Source of the DNA: Burkholderia lata
Lineage (GTDB): Bacteria > Pseudomonadota > Gammaproteobacteria > Burkholderiales > Burkholderiaceae
DNA: 64,000 nucleotides
Direction of reading: 5' to 3'
NCBI RefSeq assembly: GCF_902499335.1
Contig: NZ_CABVQK010000008.1
Span: 186,001 to 250,000 of the forward strand
A model generated the notes under the pieces. The model was not told the DNA's origin, searched no databases, and was given only the letters and a program-made list of their open reading frames with translations. How positions within the stretch are numbered: the first letter of the stretch is position 1; each line of letters starts with the position of its first letter. Both the position numbers and the translations under genes were made by a program. Below, one piece after another: positions 1 to 9,161 of the stretch.

Positions 1-900
1 CACCGCATAGTTCAGCGCCTGGCGCACCTTCGGGTTGTCGAACGGCTTCTGCTGCATGTTCAGCGACACGTAGCGCTGCACGATCGACGCCCGCTCGACG
101 ATGTCGACCTTCGGGTTGCCCTTCAGGTCGACCGCCTGCTCGAACGGGATGCGGAACGCGAAATCGGCTTCGCCCGTCTTGATCAGCGCCGCCCGCGTGT
201 TGTTGTCGACCACCGGCTTCCAGTCGATCGCGTCGATCTTCGGATAGCCCTTCTTCCAGTAGCCGGCGAACTTCTTCACCTTCAGGTCGTCGGTCTGCTT
301 CCATTCGACGAACTCGAACGGGCCCGTGCCGACCGGATGCAGCGCGATGTCGCGGCCCCACTTCTTCAGCGCGGCCGGCGAGATCATCACGGCCGACGGG
401 TGCGCGAGCGTGTTGATCAGCGCCGAGAACGGCTCGCGCAGCGTGATCTTCACCGTGTACGGATCGACCACTTCGGTCTTCTCGATCACGCGGAACATGT
501 TGTAGCGCTTCAGATGGTTCGCGGGATCGGTCACGCGGTCGAAGTTCGCCTTCACGGCCGCCGCGTTGAAATCGGTGCCGTCGTGGAATTTCACGCCCTG
601 GCGCAGCTTGATCGTGTAGACCTTCGCATCGGGGCTCGCGTCGTAGCTGGTCGCCAGCACGTTGACGAGCTTCATGTCCTTGTCGAAGCCGAACAGCCCC
701 TGGTAGAACGACTTCACGACGGCCTGCGACACCGTATCGTTCGCGTCGTACGGATCCATCGTCGTGAACGTCGAGTCCACCGCCATCACCGCGGTCTGCT
801 GCGCGAACGCGGGCACCGCGGCCGACAGCGCGAACGCGCCGGCAAGCGCGACGAAACACGCGCGCGGACGAAACATCGGAAACGGATGCTGCTTGGTCAT
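1..900 (-). CDS. gsiB: Glutathione/peptide ABC transporter periplasmic binding protein (GsiB-like), 3' end outside window
   Basis: Periplasmic solute-binding protein (SBP family 5) that would capture glutathione or small peptides for the ABC importer. About 300 residues are visible; the C-terminus continues past the left edge. The start at 900 gives a signal peptide of about 33 residues ending in AFA before QQTAV. The mature part shows family features: the opening TFTTMDPYDANDT, KFHDGTDFNAAAVKANFDR and HPVGTGPFEF. The order rpiR-iaaA-gsiA-gsiB on one strand resembles the E. coli iaaA-gsiABCD operon, so gsiC and gsiD permeases are expected just left of the window. The glutathione specificity is inferred from synteny; a general oligopeptide role is possible. 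Confidence 0.85.
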   Translation of the reverse strand, partial: MTKQHPFPMFRPRACFVALAGAFALSAAVPAFAQQTAVMAVDSTFTTMDPYDANDTVSQAVVKSFYQGLFGFDKDMKLVNVLATSYDASPDAKVYTIKLRQGVKFHDGTDFNAAAVKANFDRVTDPANHLKRYNMFRVIEKTEVVDPYTVKITLREPFSALINTLAHPSAVMISPAALKKWGRDIALHPVGTGPFEFVEWKQTDDLKVKKFAGYWKKGYPKIDAIDWKPVVDNNTRAALIKTGEADFAFRIPFEQAVDLKGNPKVDIVERASIVQRYVSLNMQQKPFDNPKVRQALNYAV

Positions 901-995
901 TTTGCTGGGCTCCTATCGGTGAATCGGTGACGCCTCACGGGCGTTTCGGTTTCGACTTCCTGCAAGCTCGCGCATCGCCGTGGCGATGCATTCCT

Positions 996-2885
996 TCAGT
1001 ACGCGCCGCCGACGCGGTGCGTTGCGACGTAATGATCGGGGCCGACCGCGACGAGCGGCGCGACGGCGGGCTCGTCGCCGACCGCGCGGATCGGGCTGGG
1101 AATCTCGTCCGCCGCGAGCTGGCGCGGCGCATGCCGGCGCGCGGGGTCGGCCACCGGCACCGCGCTCATCAGCTTCTTCGTATAGGGGTGCTGCGGTGCC
1201 TCGAACACGGCGCGGCGCGGGCCGATCTCGACGATCTGGCCGAGATACATCACCGCGACGCGATGGCTGATGCGTTCGACCACGGCCATGTCGTGCGAGA
1301 TGAACAGGTACGCGACGCCGAGCTCGCGCTGCAGGTCGAGCATCAGGTTGACGATCTGCGCCTGCACCGACACGTCGAGCGCCGACACCGATTCGTCGGC
1401 GATCACGACCTTCGGGTTCAGCGCGAGCGCACGCGCGATCGCGATCCGCTGGCGCTGGCCACCCGAGAATTCATGCGGATAACGGCGCGCGGCCTCCGGC
1501 GGCAGGCCGACCTTGTCGAGCAGCCAGTCGACGCGCGCCTGCGCTTCACGGCCGCTCGCGACGCCGTGCACCAGCAGCGGCTCCATGATCGAGAAGCCGA
1601 CGGTCAGGCGCGGATTCAGCGACGCGAACGGATCCTGGAAGATGAACTGGATGTTCCGGCGCAGCGCCTGCAGGTCCGCGCCCTTCATCGCGCTGATGTC
1701 GCGGCCGTCGAATTCGATCGAGCCGCTCTGCGATTCGACGAGGCGCAGCAGCGAGCGGCCGGTGGTCGACTTGCCGCAGCCCGATTCGCCGACCAGCGCG
1801 AGCGTCTCGCCCGCGCGCAGTTCGAAGCTCACGCGCTCGACCGCATGCACGTATTGCGACACGCGACCGAACACGCCGCTCTTCACCGGAAAGCGCGTCA
1901 CGAGATCGCTCACGCGCAGGATCGGCGACGCCGACTGATCGACGGGCGGCTGCGCCTCGCCGTTCGCCGCCGGTGCTGCCGCGCTCGCGCCCTCCACCTT
2001 CAGCAGCGGGAATTTCTCGGGTGCGTCGGTGCCCTGCATCGAACCGAGCTTCGGCACGGCCGCGAGCAGCGCGCGCGTGTAGCGATGCTCGGGCGCCGCG
2101 AAGATGCGATCCGATTCGCCCTCCTCGACCTTCTCGCCGCGATACATCACGAGCACGCGGTCGGCCACTTCGGCCACCACGCCCATGTCGTGCGTGATGA
2201 AGATCACGCCCATGTTCATTTCGTCCTGCAGCCCGCGCACGAGTTGCAGGATCTGCGCCTGGATCGTCACGTCGAGCGCGGTGGTCGGCTCGTCGGCGAT
2301 CAGCAGCGAAGGCCGGCACGACAGCGCCATCGCGATCATCACGCGCTGCCGCATCCCGCCCGACAACTGGTGCGGATAGCGCGCGAACACGCGGCGCGCC
2401 TCCGGAATGCGCACGAGTTCGAGCAGCCGCAGCGTCTCCGCGCGCGCTTCCGTCGCGCTTTTAGACTGATGCAGCGCGATCGCCTCGCTGATCTGGTCGC
2501 CGACCGTGAACACCGGGTTCAGCGACGTCATCGGCTCCTGGAAGATCATCGCGATATCCGCGCCGCGAATGCCGCGCATCGTCGAGCCGCTCGCCTGCGC
2601 GAGATCGACGAGCGCGCCGCCGCGCCGGCGGAATGCGATCCGGCCGTTCGTGATCGCGCCGCCGCCGTGCTCGACGAGCCGCATCAGCGCGAGCGACGTG
2701 ACCGACTTGCCCGAGCCCGATTCGCCGACGATCGCGAGCGTCTCGCCGCGATCGACGTGAAACGACACGTTGCGCACCGCGTCGAACGTCGCACCTTCGC
2801 GGCGGAACGTGACCGACAGGTCGTCGACGGCCACCACGCGCTGCTCGGGCAGCACCAGGCCGGACGGGTTACGGCTCGAAGTCAT
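996..2885 (-). CDS. gsiA: Glutathione/peptide ABC transporter, double ATP-binding protein (GsiA-like)
   Basis: Cytoplasmic ATPase powering the peptide/glutathione importer. The 629-residue protein is a tandem of two complete ABC domains, the GsiA arrangement, rather than separate DppD/DppF proteins. Domain 1 has Walker A GESGSGKS (about 54-61), signature LSGGMRQ (174-180) and Walker B LLIADEP (about 194-200). Domain 2 has Walker A GESGCGKS (366-373), signature FSGGQRQ (473-479) and VVIADES. Each domain ends in the oligopeptide-transporter C-terminal motif (HRYTRALL, HPYTKKL). It lies 29 bp downstream of iaaA and 95 bp upstream of gsiB on the same strand, so one operon is likely. Confidence 0.93.
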   Translation of the reverse strand: MTSSRNPSGLVLPEQRVVAVDDLSVTFRREGATFDAVRNVSFHVDRGETLAIVGESGSGKSVTSLALMRLVEHGGGAITNGRIAFRRRGGALVDLAQASGSTMRGIRGADIAMIFQEPMTSLNPVFTVGDQISEAIALHQSKSATEARAETLRLLELVRIPEARRVFARYPHQLSGGMRQRVMIAMALSCRPSLLIADEPTTALDVTIQAQILQLVRGLQDEMNMGVIFITHDMGVVAEVADRVLVMYRGEKVEEGESDRIFAAPEHRYTRALLAAVPKLGSMQGTDAPEKFPLLKVEGASAAAPAANGEAQPPVDQSASPILRVSDLVTRFPVKSGVFGRVSQYVHAVERVSFELRAGETLALVGESGCGKSTTGRSLLRLVESQSGSIEFDGRDISAMKGADLQALRRNIQFIFQDPFASLNPRLTVGFSIMEPLLVHGVASGREAQARVDWLLDKVGLPPEAARRYPHEFSGGQRQRIAIARALALNPKVVIADESVSALDVSVQAQIVNLMLDLQRELGVAYLFISHDMAVVERISHRVAVMYLGQIVEIGPRRAVFEAPQHPYTKKLMSAVPVADPARRHAPRQLAADEIPSPIRAVGDEPAVAPLVAVGPDHYVATHRVGGAY

Positions 2886-2914
2886 CGTGGGTCTCCTCCT
2901 CGTGCGGTCCGCTT

Positions 2915-3916
2915 TCAGGCCGTGTCGTCGTCGCGATAGATGCCGACCACCGGCGCTTCACCTACGCGCGCGTAGCCGCGGTACATCCCTTCGGTGTTGA
3001 ACGGCATCGCGACGTTGCCGTGCGCGTCGACCGCGATGATCCCGCCACGGCCGGCGAGGCGCGGCAGCTTGTTCATCACGACGTCGTGCGCGGCGTCGGC
3101 GAGCGATGCGCCGCGATACGCGATCTGCGCAGCCACATCATGTGCGGTCGCGAGCCGGATGAACATCTCGCCGGTGCCCGTCGACGATACCGCGCACGTT
3201 GCGTCGTCCGCGTAGCAGCCCGCGCCGATGATCGGCGAATCGCCGACACGCCCCGGCTGCTTGTTCGTGATGCCGCCCGTCGACGTCGCCGCCGCGATGT
3301 GGCCGTGCCGGTCGCACGCGACCGCGCCGACCGTGCCGTGCTTGCGGTCCGGATCGAGCGGTTCGGCGGGTTGCGGCTGCGATTGTGACGCGCCGAATGC
3401 TAACGATGCCGCGTCGTGGTCGAGCATCATGCCGGCCGCTGCGCGCGCCTTGACCCACTGCGCGTGACGCGCCTCGGTGTCGAAATAGCCCGGTTCCGCG
3501 AGTTCGAGCCCCTGTGCGGCCGCGAACGCATCGGCGCCCTCACCCGCGAACAGCACATGCTCGCTTGCTTCCATCACGCGCCGCGCGGCAAGCACCGGAT
3601 TGCGCACGCGCGTCGCGCAGCAGATCGCGCCGGCGCCGAGCGTCGCGCCATCCATGACCGCCGCGTCGAGCTCGTGCTTGCCTTCGGCCGTATAGACGGC
3701 GCCGCGCCCGGCATTGAACAGCGGGCAGTCCTCGAGCATCCGCACCGCGACGGTGACGGCGTCGAGCGCGCTGCCGCCGTCGGCCAGCACCTGTTGCGCG
3801 GCCTCCAGGATCGCGGTCAGTTCGGCACGGTACTGACGTTCGGTGTCGGAATCCATCGCCTCGCGCAGGATGGTGCCTGCGCCGCCGTGAATCGCAACGA
3901 TCGCGGGTGAAGTCAT
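2915..3916 (-). CDS. iaaA: Isoaspartyl peptidase/L-asparaginase (Ntn hydrolase)
   Basis: Plant-type asparaginase that hydrolyses isoaspartyl dipeptides after self-cleavage into two subunits. The 333-residue length fits the family. The N-terminus IVAIHGGAGT and the cleavage motif HGTVGAVA are present; the nucleophile is Thr195 after Gly194, followed by ATSTGGITNKQPGRVGD. I chose the ATG at 3916 because it overlaps the upstream rpiR stop as ATGA and begins the conserved domain; a longer reading to 3982 only adds sequence inside rpiR. Coupling with a peptide/glutathione importer suggests it trims imported peptides. Confidence 0.93.
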   Translation of the reverse strand: MTSPAIVAIHGGAGTILREAMDSDTERQYRAELTAILEAAQQVLADGGSALDAVTVAVRMLEDCPLFNAGRGAVYTAEGKHELDAAVMDGATLGAGAICCATRVRNPVLAARRVMEASEHVLFAGEGADAFAAAQGLELAEPGYFDTEARHAQWVKARAAAGMMLDHDAASLAFGASQSQPQPAEPLDPDRKHGTVGAVACDRHGHIAAATSTGGITNKQPGRVGDSPIIGAGCYADDATCAVSSTGTGEMFIRLATAHDVAAQIAYRGASLADAAHDVVMNKLPRLAGRGGIIAVDAHGNVAMPFNTEGMYRGYARVGEAPVVGIYRDDDTA

Positions 3917-4857
3917 GTTTTTTTCGGACGGTGAGAAGAAGGGTTGGCGGCCGGCGGCGTCGCTTGCGGCTGCATGAGCCACGGCAGCAGGAATTCGGTC
4001 ATCTCGGCCGCGGATTTCGCGGACCGGTGCGTGCGCAGCGCGACCGCGTCGATCAGCGCCTCGATCATCGCGAGCACGGCCGCTTCCGACGTGGCCGCGA
4101 AGCGCCGTTCGGCCTTGACGTACAGGTTCAGCGACGCGACCGGTGCAAGCGGCGATTGCGGGCCGTCGGAGATACCCAGTACGCGCGCACCGCGTGCGGC
4201 CGCGCGACGGGCGAGTTCGATCGTGTCCTTCACATAACGCGGAAACGCTAGCGCGATCACGAGATCGCGCGAGTCGGCCGTATAGAGGCGCCGCGCCGCG
4301 TGCGACGGGCCGCCGAGCAGCGCGAGCGACTGCACGTTGTCATGACAGACGGACAGCCCGTGCTCCATCAGCCCGGTGAGAAACGCGCTCGACCCCGCGC
4401 CGAGGATCAGCACGCGCCGCGCGCCGACGATCGCCTCGACCGCGGCTTCGACATCGGCCGCGTCCAGTTGCGCGCGCGTGTTCTCGATGTTCGCGACCGC
4501 CTGGTCGAAGACCGCGTCGATCCATGCGGCACCGCGTACGCCCGGTTCCTGCTCCTGCGCGGAACGCAGCCGCTCGACCGGCCCGAGCGTCGCCTCGAAG
4601 CCGCGCACGAGCGCCGCGCGCATCGCCGGATAGCCGTCGAAACCGAGCGCCTTCGCGAAGCGGTTCGCGGTCGCGATCGACGCATTCACGGCCTGCGCGA
4701 GTTCGTCGATGCGCATCGTCGCCGCGCGGAACGGATTCGCGAGCACGAACTCGCCCATGCGGCGATGGATCGGCGTCATCAACGGCATCGCCGACGCGAT
4801 CCGCTCGGCGATCGCGGGTTCGTCGTGACTGGCGTCGTGCGGAACGAGAAGCGTCAT
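3913..4857 (-). CDS. RpiR-family (MurR/RpiR) transcriptional regulator with SIS domain
   Basis: Predicted DNA-binding regulator of 314 residues. The N-terminal RpiR helix-turn-helix covers about residues 15-90 (MRIDELAQAVNASIATANRF). A SIS sugar-phosphate-binding domain follows at about 130-275 (RRVLILGAGSSAFLTGLMEH, GISDGPQSPLAPVASL). The start at 4857 (MTLLVPHD) opens the recognisable domain; an upstream extension to 5067 reads through AT-rich intergenic DNA. Its TGA overlaps the iaaA ATG, implying translational coupling. It diverges from an MFS/GH31/porin set, so it may govern both directions; SIS domains usually sense a phosphorylated sugar, which fits the glycosidase better than the peptide importer. 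Confidence 0.9.
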   Translation of the reverse strand: MTLLVPHDASHDEPAIAERIASAMPLMTPIHRRMGEFVLANPFRAATMRIDELAQAVNASIATANRFAKALGFDGYPAMRAALVRGFEATLGPVERLRSAQEQEPGVRGAAWIDAVFDQAVANIENTRAQLDAADVEAAVEAIVGARRVLILGAGSSAFLTGLMEHGLSVCHDNVQSLALLGGPSHAARRLYTADSRDLVIALAFPRYVKDTIELARRAAARGARVLGISDGPQSPLAPVASLNLYVKAERRFAATSEAAVLAMIEALIDAVALRTHRSAKSAAEMTEFLLPWLMQPQATPPAANPSSHRPKKT

Positions 4858-5072
4858 GCGAAGGGTTGTTGCAAGGAAGATGAAAATGAATTTACACAAC
4901 TCCAATCTCAAAAAGAAATAAATTTTCATCAGGGTTGTCACGCCCCATCCCGCGCCCGTCGCTCGCCCGACACCCGCACAGCCCCGCCGCACGGGCCTTT
5001 GGCGCGTGATCGCCGTCCGTCGCCACGGGCGTTGATTGCCCTCGCATATCGGGAAAACCCCGAGCAAGTTCG

Positions 5073-5126
5073 TTCGAATGCAATTTCACGTTGACCGGAT
5101 TCGAATTCGAACATAGGATGTTCGAA
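5073..5126. promoter_or_regulatory. Cluster of four TTCGAA palindromes in the rpiR/MFS divergent intergenic region
   Basis: The 472-bp space between rpiR (start 4857) and the MFS gene (start 5330) is visibly AT-richer than its flanks and holds no convincing gene. TTCGAA occurs at 5073-5078, 5100-5105, 5106-5111 (a direct doublet) and 5121-5126. Each hexamer is its own reverse complement. Such phased palindromes between divergent units are good candidates for the RpiR operator. This is inferred from position and symmetry only. Confidence 0.45.
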
Positions 5127-5329
5127 AATGATCAGTCGTCAGATAACATTGGCCTTCAACGAAGGTGAAATGTTCGCTTGAACACCATTATTCCGACTCA
5201 AATCGGAAAAAATGGCGCCAATCAAGATCGGACATCGTACAAATAAAGCGAAAACAAGCCATCCCGAACGGATGGTCGTCATGGATCGGGCCGGCGCCAC
5301 GCGCCGGCCCTGCCCGACAGGAGACAGCA

Positions 5330-6601
5330 GTGAAGACAGTCAAGGCGTTGCGTTGGTGGATCATCGTGCTCGTATGTCTCGGCACGATCCTCAACTACCT
5401 CGCACGGAATTCCCTCGCGGTGCTCGCCCCCGAGCTGAAGCAGGTCTTTTCGATCTCGACGCAGCAGTATTCGTACATCGTCGGCGCGTTCCAGATCGGT
5501 TACACGATCATGCAGCCGGTGTGCGGCTTCGTCGTCGACCTGATCGGGCTGCGGCTCGGGTTCGCGTTGTTCGCGATGCTGTGGTCGGTGGTCGGCGTCG
5601 CGCACGGCTTCGCGTCGGGCTGGCTGTCGCTCGGCGTCCTGCGCGGCTTCCTGGGCCTGTTCGAAGCCGCCGCGATTCCGTCGGGGATGAAGGCGGTTGC
5701 CGAATGGTTTCCCGATCGCGAGAAATCCGTCGCGGTCGGCTATTTCAACGCGGGCACGTCGCTCGGCGCCGCGATCGCGCCGCCGCTCGTCGTGTTCCTG
5801 TCGATGCGGTACGGCTGGCAGGCCGCGTTCATGGCCACCGGCGCGCTCGGCTTCGTGTGGGCCGCGCTCTGGTACACGCAATACCGGTCGCCGTCGGACC
5901 ATCCGCGCATTACGCCGCAGGAGCGCGCGCTGATCCGCGACGGCCAGGCGACGATGCCGCCCGTGTCGAAGCGCCGCATCCGCGACGTCGTCACCGCACG
6001 GCGCTTCTGGGCCATCGCGCTGCCGCGCTTCTTCGCCGAGCCCGCGTGGCAGACCTTCAGCTTCTGGATCCCGCTGTATCTCGCGACTGAGCGCCACATG
6101 GAACTCAAGCAGATCGCGATCTTCGCGTGGATGCCGTTTCTCGCGGCCGACCTCGGCGGCATCGCGGGCGGCTACCTGTCGCCGTATCTGGCCAAGCGGT
6201 TCGAGTTGCCGCTCGTGTGGTCGCGCGTTGCCGGCGTCGCGCTCGGCGCGGTGCTGATGCTCGGGCCCGCGATGATCGGGCTCGTGGCGTCGCCGTACAC
6301 GGCCATCGCGCTGTTCTGCGTCGGCGGCTTCGCGCACCAGATGATCTCCGCGCTCGTCAACACGCTGTCGGCCGACGTGTTCGATCCCGAGGAAGTCGGC
6401 ACCGCGAGCGGCTTCGCCGGGATGGCCGCGTGGATCGGCGGGCTCGGTTTCTCGCTGCTGGTCGGCGCGCTCGCCGACAAGATCGGCTATGCGCCGCTGT
6501 TCGCGTGCCTCGGCCTGTTCGACATCATCGGCGTCACGCTGCTCGCGGTGCTGATCCGCGGGCAGTCGAAGCAGGAACGCCTGCTCGCACGGCACGCCTG
6601 A
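5330..6601 (+). CDS. MFS transporter, anion:cation symporter type (ExuT/hexuronate-like)
   Basis: Inner-membrane major facilitator of 423 residues with about 12 hydrophobic segments. The opening TILNYLARNSLAVLAPELKQ and the GYFNAGTSLGAAIAPPLVVF segment resemble the hexuronate/glucarate (ACS) branch. I chose GTG at 5330 because GGAGA lies just upstream and the hydrophobic N-terminus follows at once; reading back to 5165 adds 55 non-conserved residues. It is followed after 27 bp by a GH31 glycosidase and then a porin, suggesting outer-membrane entry, hydrolysis and uptake of a glycoside. The substrate cannot be read from sequence. Confidence 0.85.
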   Translation: MKTVKALRWWIIVLVCLGTILNYLARNSLAVLAPELKQVFSISTQQYSYIVGAFQIGYTIMQPVCGFVVDLIGLRLGFALFAMLWSVVGVAHGFASGWLSLGVLRGFLGLFEAAAIPSGMKAVAEWFPDREKSVAVGYFNAGTSLGAAIAPPLVVFLSMRYGWQAAFMATGALGFVWAALWYTQYRSPSDHPRITPQERALIRDGQATMPPVSKRRIRDVVTARRFWAIALPRFFAEPAWQTFSFWIPLYLATERHMELKQIAIFAWMPFLAADLGGIAGGYLSPYLAKRFELPLVWSRVAGVALGAVLMLGPAMIGLVASPYTAIALFCVGGFAHQMISALVNTLSADVFDPEEVGTASGFAGMAAWIGGLGFSLLVGALADKIGYAPLFACLGLFDIIGVTLLAVLIRGQSKQERLLARHA

Positions 6602-6628
6602 CCTTCGCTCTCACCAGGAATCGCATTC

Positions 6629-9049
6629 ATGACTTCGCTTCTTCATCCGCCCGTGTTCCGCGTCGCCGGCCAGCTCGCGAACCGTGTGCTGCTCGCGTCC
6701 GAGGCGGGCGCAACCGTCGAGATCTTCGTGCTCGAGGACGACATCGTGCGGGTGCGCGTACTGCCCGACGCGACGGCACGCAACCCGCGCACGTGGTCGA
6801 TCGCGCCGGGCCTCGACGACGTGCCGCTCGACGGGCGCGACCGTCTCGACCTCGACGGCTTCGCCCTGCCCGCCTATACGCTCGTCGAAGACGACGACCT
6901 CGTGTGCATCGAAACCGCGCAGATCCGCGTCGCGGTGCGCAAGCAAGGCGGCCACTGCACGTGGTCGATGCGCGGCGCGGACGGCGCGTGGCGCGTCGCA
7001 CTCGCCGACCGCGCGACGCAGGCGTACAACTTCGGCTGGTGGGACGATCGCGCGTATCACTACGTCGCTCGCGAGCGCGGCGACAAGGTGTTCGGCCTCG
7101 GCGAACGCGCGGGCGACCTCGACCGCACCGGCGCACGCTTCGAGATGCGCAACATCGACGCGATGGGCTACAGCGCGAAGCACACCGACCCGCTGTACAA
7201 GCACATTCCCTTCTACATCACGTGGTCGCCCGATGCATGCCAGGGGTTCGGGCTGTTCTACGACACGCTGTCGGACTGCTCGTTCGACATGGGCCGCGAG
7301 CTCGACAACTATCACGGCCCGTACCGCTATTTCGTCGCCGAGCACGGCGATCTCGACTACTACTTCATCGCGTCGCCCGACACGCCGCTCGCGGCCGCCC
7401 GGCGCTTCACGTGGCTGACGGGGCGCCCCGCGCGCACGCCGAAATGGGGGCTCGGCTATTCGGGCTCGACGATGAGCTACACCGATGCGCCGGACGCGCA
7501 GCAGCAGATGAACCAGTTCGTCGAACAGTGCGACACGCACGACATCCTGTGCGATTCGTTCCACCTGTCGTCGGGCTATACGTCGATCGGCGCGAAGCGC
7601 TACGTGTTCAACTGGAACCGCGACAAGTTTCCCGACGCGAAGGGCTTCGTGAAGCATTACCGCGACCACGGCATCCGCCTGTGCGCGAACATCAAGCCGT
7701 GCCTGCTGCGCGACCATCCCGCATTCGAAGACGCGGCAAGGCGCGGGCTGCTGATCCGCTCGGCGTCCGGCGAGCCTGCATGGGTGCAGTTCTGGGACGA
7801 AGTCGGTGCGTATCTCGACTTTACGCAGCCTGACGCGTACCGCTGGTGGCGCGAGCAGGTCACGTCGGCGCTGCTCGAATACGGAATCGAGTCGACCTGG
7901 AACGACAACAACGAGTACGAGATCTGGTCGCCCGACGCGATCGCACACGGCTTCGGCCAGCCGTTTCCGGCGCGCGAGGCGAAAGTGCTGCAGACGATGC
8001 TGATGATGCGCGCGTCGCGCGAAGCGCAGCGCGCGCATGCGCCGGCGCAGCGGCCGTTCCTCGTGTCGCGCTCCGGCGGCGCCGGCATGCAGCGCTATGT
8101 GCAGACCTGGTCCGGCGACAACACCACGTCGTGGGAAACCTTGCGCTACAACCTGAAGATGGGCCTCGGGCTCGCGCTGTCGGGCGTGTCGAACATCGGC
8201 CACGACATCGGCGGCTTCTCCGGGCCCGCGCCGTCGCCGGAACTGCTGCTGCGCTGGGTGCAGTTCGGCATCTTCATGCCGCGCTTCAGCATCCATTCGT
8301 GGAACGACGACGGCACCGTCAACGAGCCGTGGATGTACCCGGAGACCACCGCGCAGATCGCGTCGCTGATCAAGCAGCGCTACCGGCTGCTGCCCTACCT
8401 CTATCACCTGCTGTGGCTGTCGACCACGCGCTACGAGCCCGTGCTGCGGCCGACCTTCGCCGATTTCCCCGGCGACGCGCGCTGCTACGACGCGTGCGAC
8501 GACATGATGCTCGGCGACGCGCTGCTCGTCGCACCGGTCGTCGATCCCGGCCTGACCGAACGCGCCGTCTACCTGCCGTCGGGCGCGCGCTGGATGTGCT
8601 GCGCGAGCGCACAGTCGTTCGACGGCGGCACGAGCGTGACGCTGCCCGCGCCGTTCGATACACCGGTGATGTTGTTGCGTGAAGGCCGCGTGCTGCCGCT
8701 GAACGTCGCGGAACAGCATTTCAGCGCGCGTGCCGACACGCGCGGCTTCCTCGTCGCGCCGCGCATCGAGGACGGTGTCGCATACGGCGAATGCGTCGAG
8801 GACGACGGCGAGACGGAAGCATGGCGCGACGGCGAATACGGGCTGTGGCGCATCGAAACGGGCCGCGAGGCGTCGGGCGCGCTCGGCGTATCGGTACGCT
8901 GGGACGGCCGCCCGGCGCGCCCGTCCGACCGCGTCGAGATCCTGCTGCCCGCGTCGCTGCAAGGCCCGGTCGCCGTGCGCGGCGCGCGCGTCGAGCAGGA
9001 TGCGCCGGACGGCGCATGGCGCCGCCTCGTCGTCGCATTCGATAGCTGA
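6629..9049 (+). CDS. Glycoside hydrolase family 31 (alpha-glucosidase-like)
   Basis: Retaining alpha-glycosidase of 806 residues. The GH31 N-terminal beta-sandwich is followed by the (beta/alpha)8 barrel. The nucleophile motif is WNDNNE (424-429) with Asp426, and the acid/base lies in WSGDNTTSW with Asp497. KWGLGYSGST and GHDIGGFSG are further family landmarks, and a C-terminal beta domain ends the protein. No signal peptide is apparent, so it should act in the cytoplasm on a substrate brought in by the preceding transporter. The nucleophile loop does not match my recollection of the sulfoquinovosidase pattern, but alpha-glucosidase versus alpha-xylosidase cannot be decided here. Confidence 0.9.
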   Translation: MTSLLHPPVFRVAGQLANRVLLASEAGATVEIFVLEDDIVRVRVLPDATARNPRTWSIAPGLDDVPLDGRDRLDLDGFALPAYTLVEDDDLVCIETAQIRVAVRKQGGHCTWSMRGADGAWRVALADRATQAYNFGWWDDRAYHYVARERGDKVFGLGERAGDLDRTGARFEMRNIDAMGYSAKHTDPLYKHIPFYITWSPDACQGFGLFYDTLSDCSFDMGRELDNYHGPYRYFVAEHGDLDYYFIASPDTPLAAARRFTWLTGRPARTPKWGLGYSGSTMSYTDAPDAQQQMNQFVEQCDTHDILCDSFHLSSGYTSIGAKRYVFNWNRDKFPDAKGFVKHYRDHGIRLCANIKPCLLRDHPAFEDAARRGLLIRSASGEPAWVQFWDEVGAYLDFTQPDAYRWWREQVTSALLEYGIESTWNDNNEYEIWSPDAIAHGFGQPFPAREAKVLQTMLMMRASREAQRAHAPAQRPFLVSRSGGAGMQRYVQTWSGDNTTSWETLRYNLKMGLGLALSGVSNIGHDIGGFSGPAPSPELLLRWVQFGIFMPRFSIHSWNDDGTVNEPWMYPETTAQIASLIKQRYRLLPYLYHLLWLSTTRYEPVLRPTFADFPGDARCYDACDDMMLGDALLVAPVVDPGLTERAVYLPSGARWMCCASAQSFDGGTSVTLPAPFDTPVMLLREGRVLPLNVAEQHFSARADTRGFLVAPRIEDGVAYGECVEDDGETEAWRDGEYGLWRIETGREASGALGVSVRWDGRPARPSDRVEILLPASLQGPVAVRGARVEQDAPDGAWRRLVVAFDS

Positions 9050-9161
9050 ACCGCGTCATCGCACGCCAGGCGGGCCGTTCACGCGGCCCGTCGACCGCCA
9101 CAGAGGAGGCGACCGAGCCTCCCGTCCACCTTGAAAAGATGAAGAGATCTGGAGATCGACA

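Noticed and set aside
927..2939. A 670-codon plus-strand open frame opposite gsiA
   Set aside because: It is antisense to a clear ABC ATPase, is Arg/His/Asp-rich as shadow frames in GC-rich DNA are, and has no recognisable domain. Many similar long antisense frames were dropped for the same reason.
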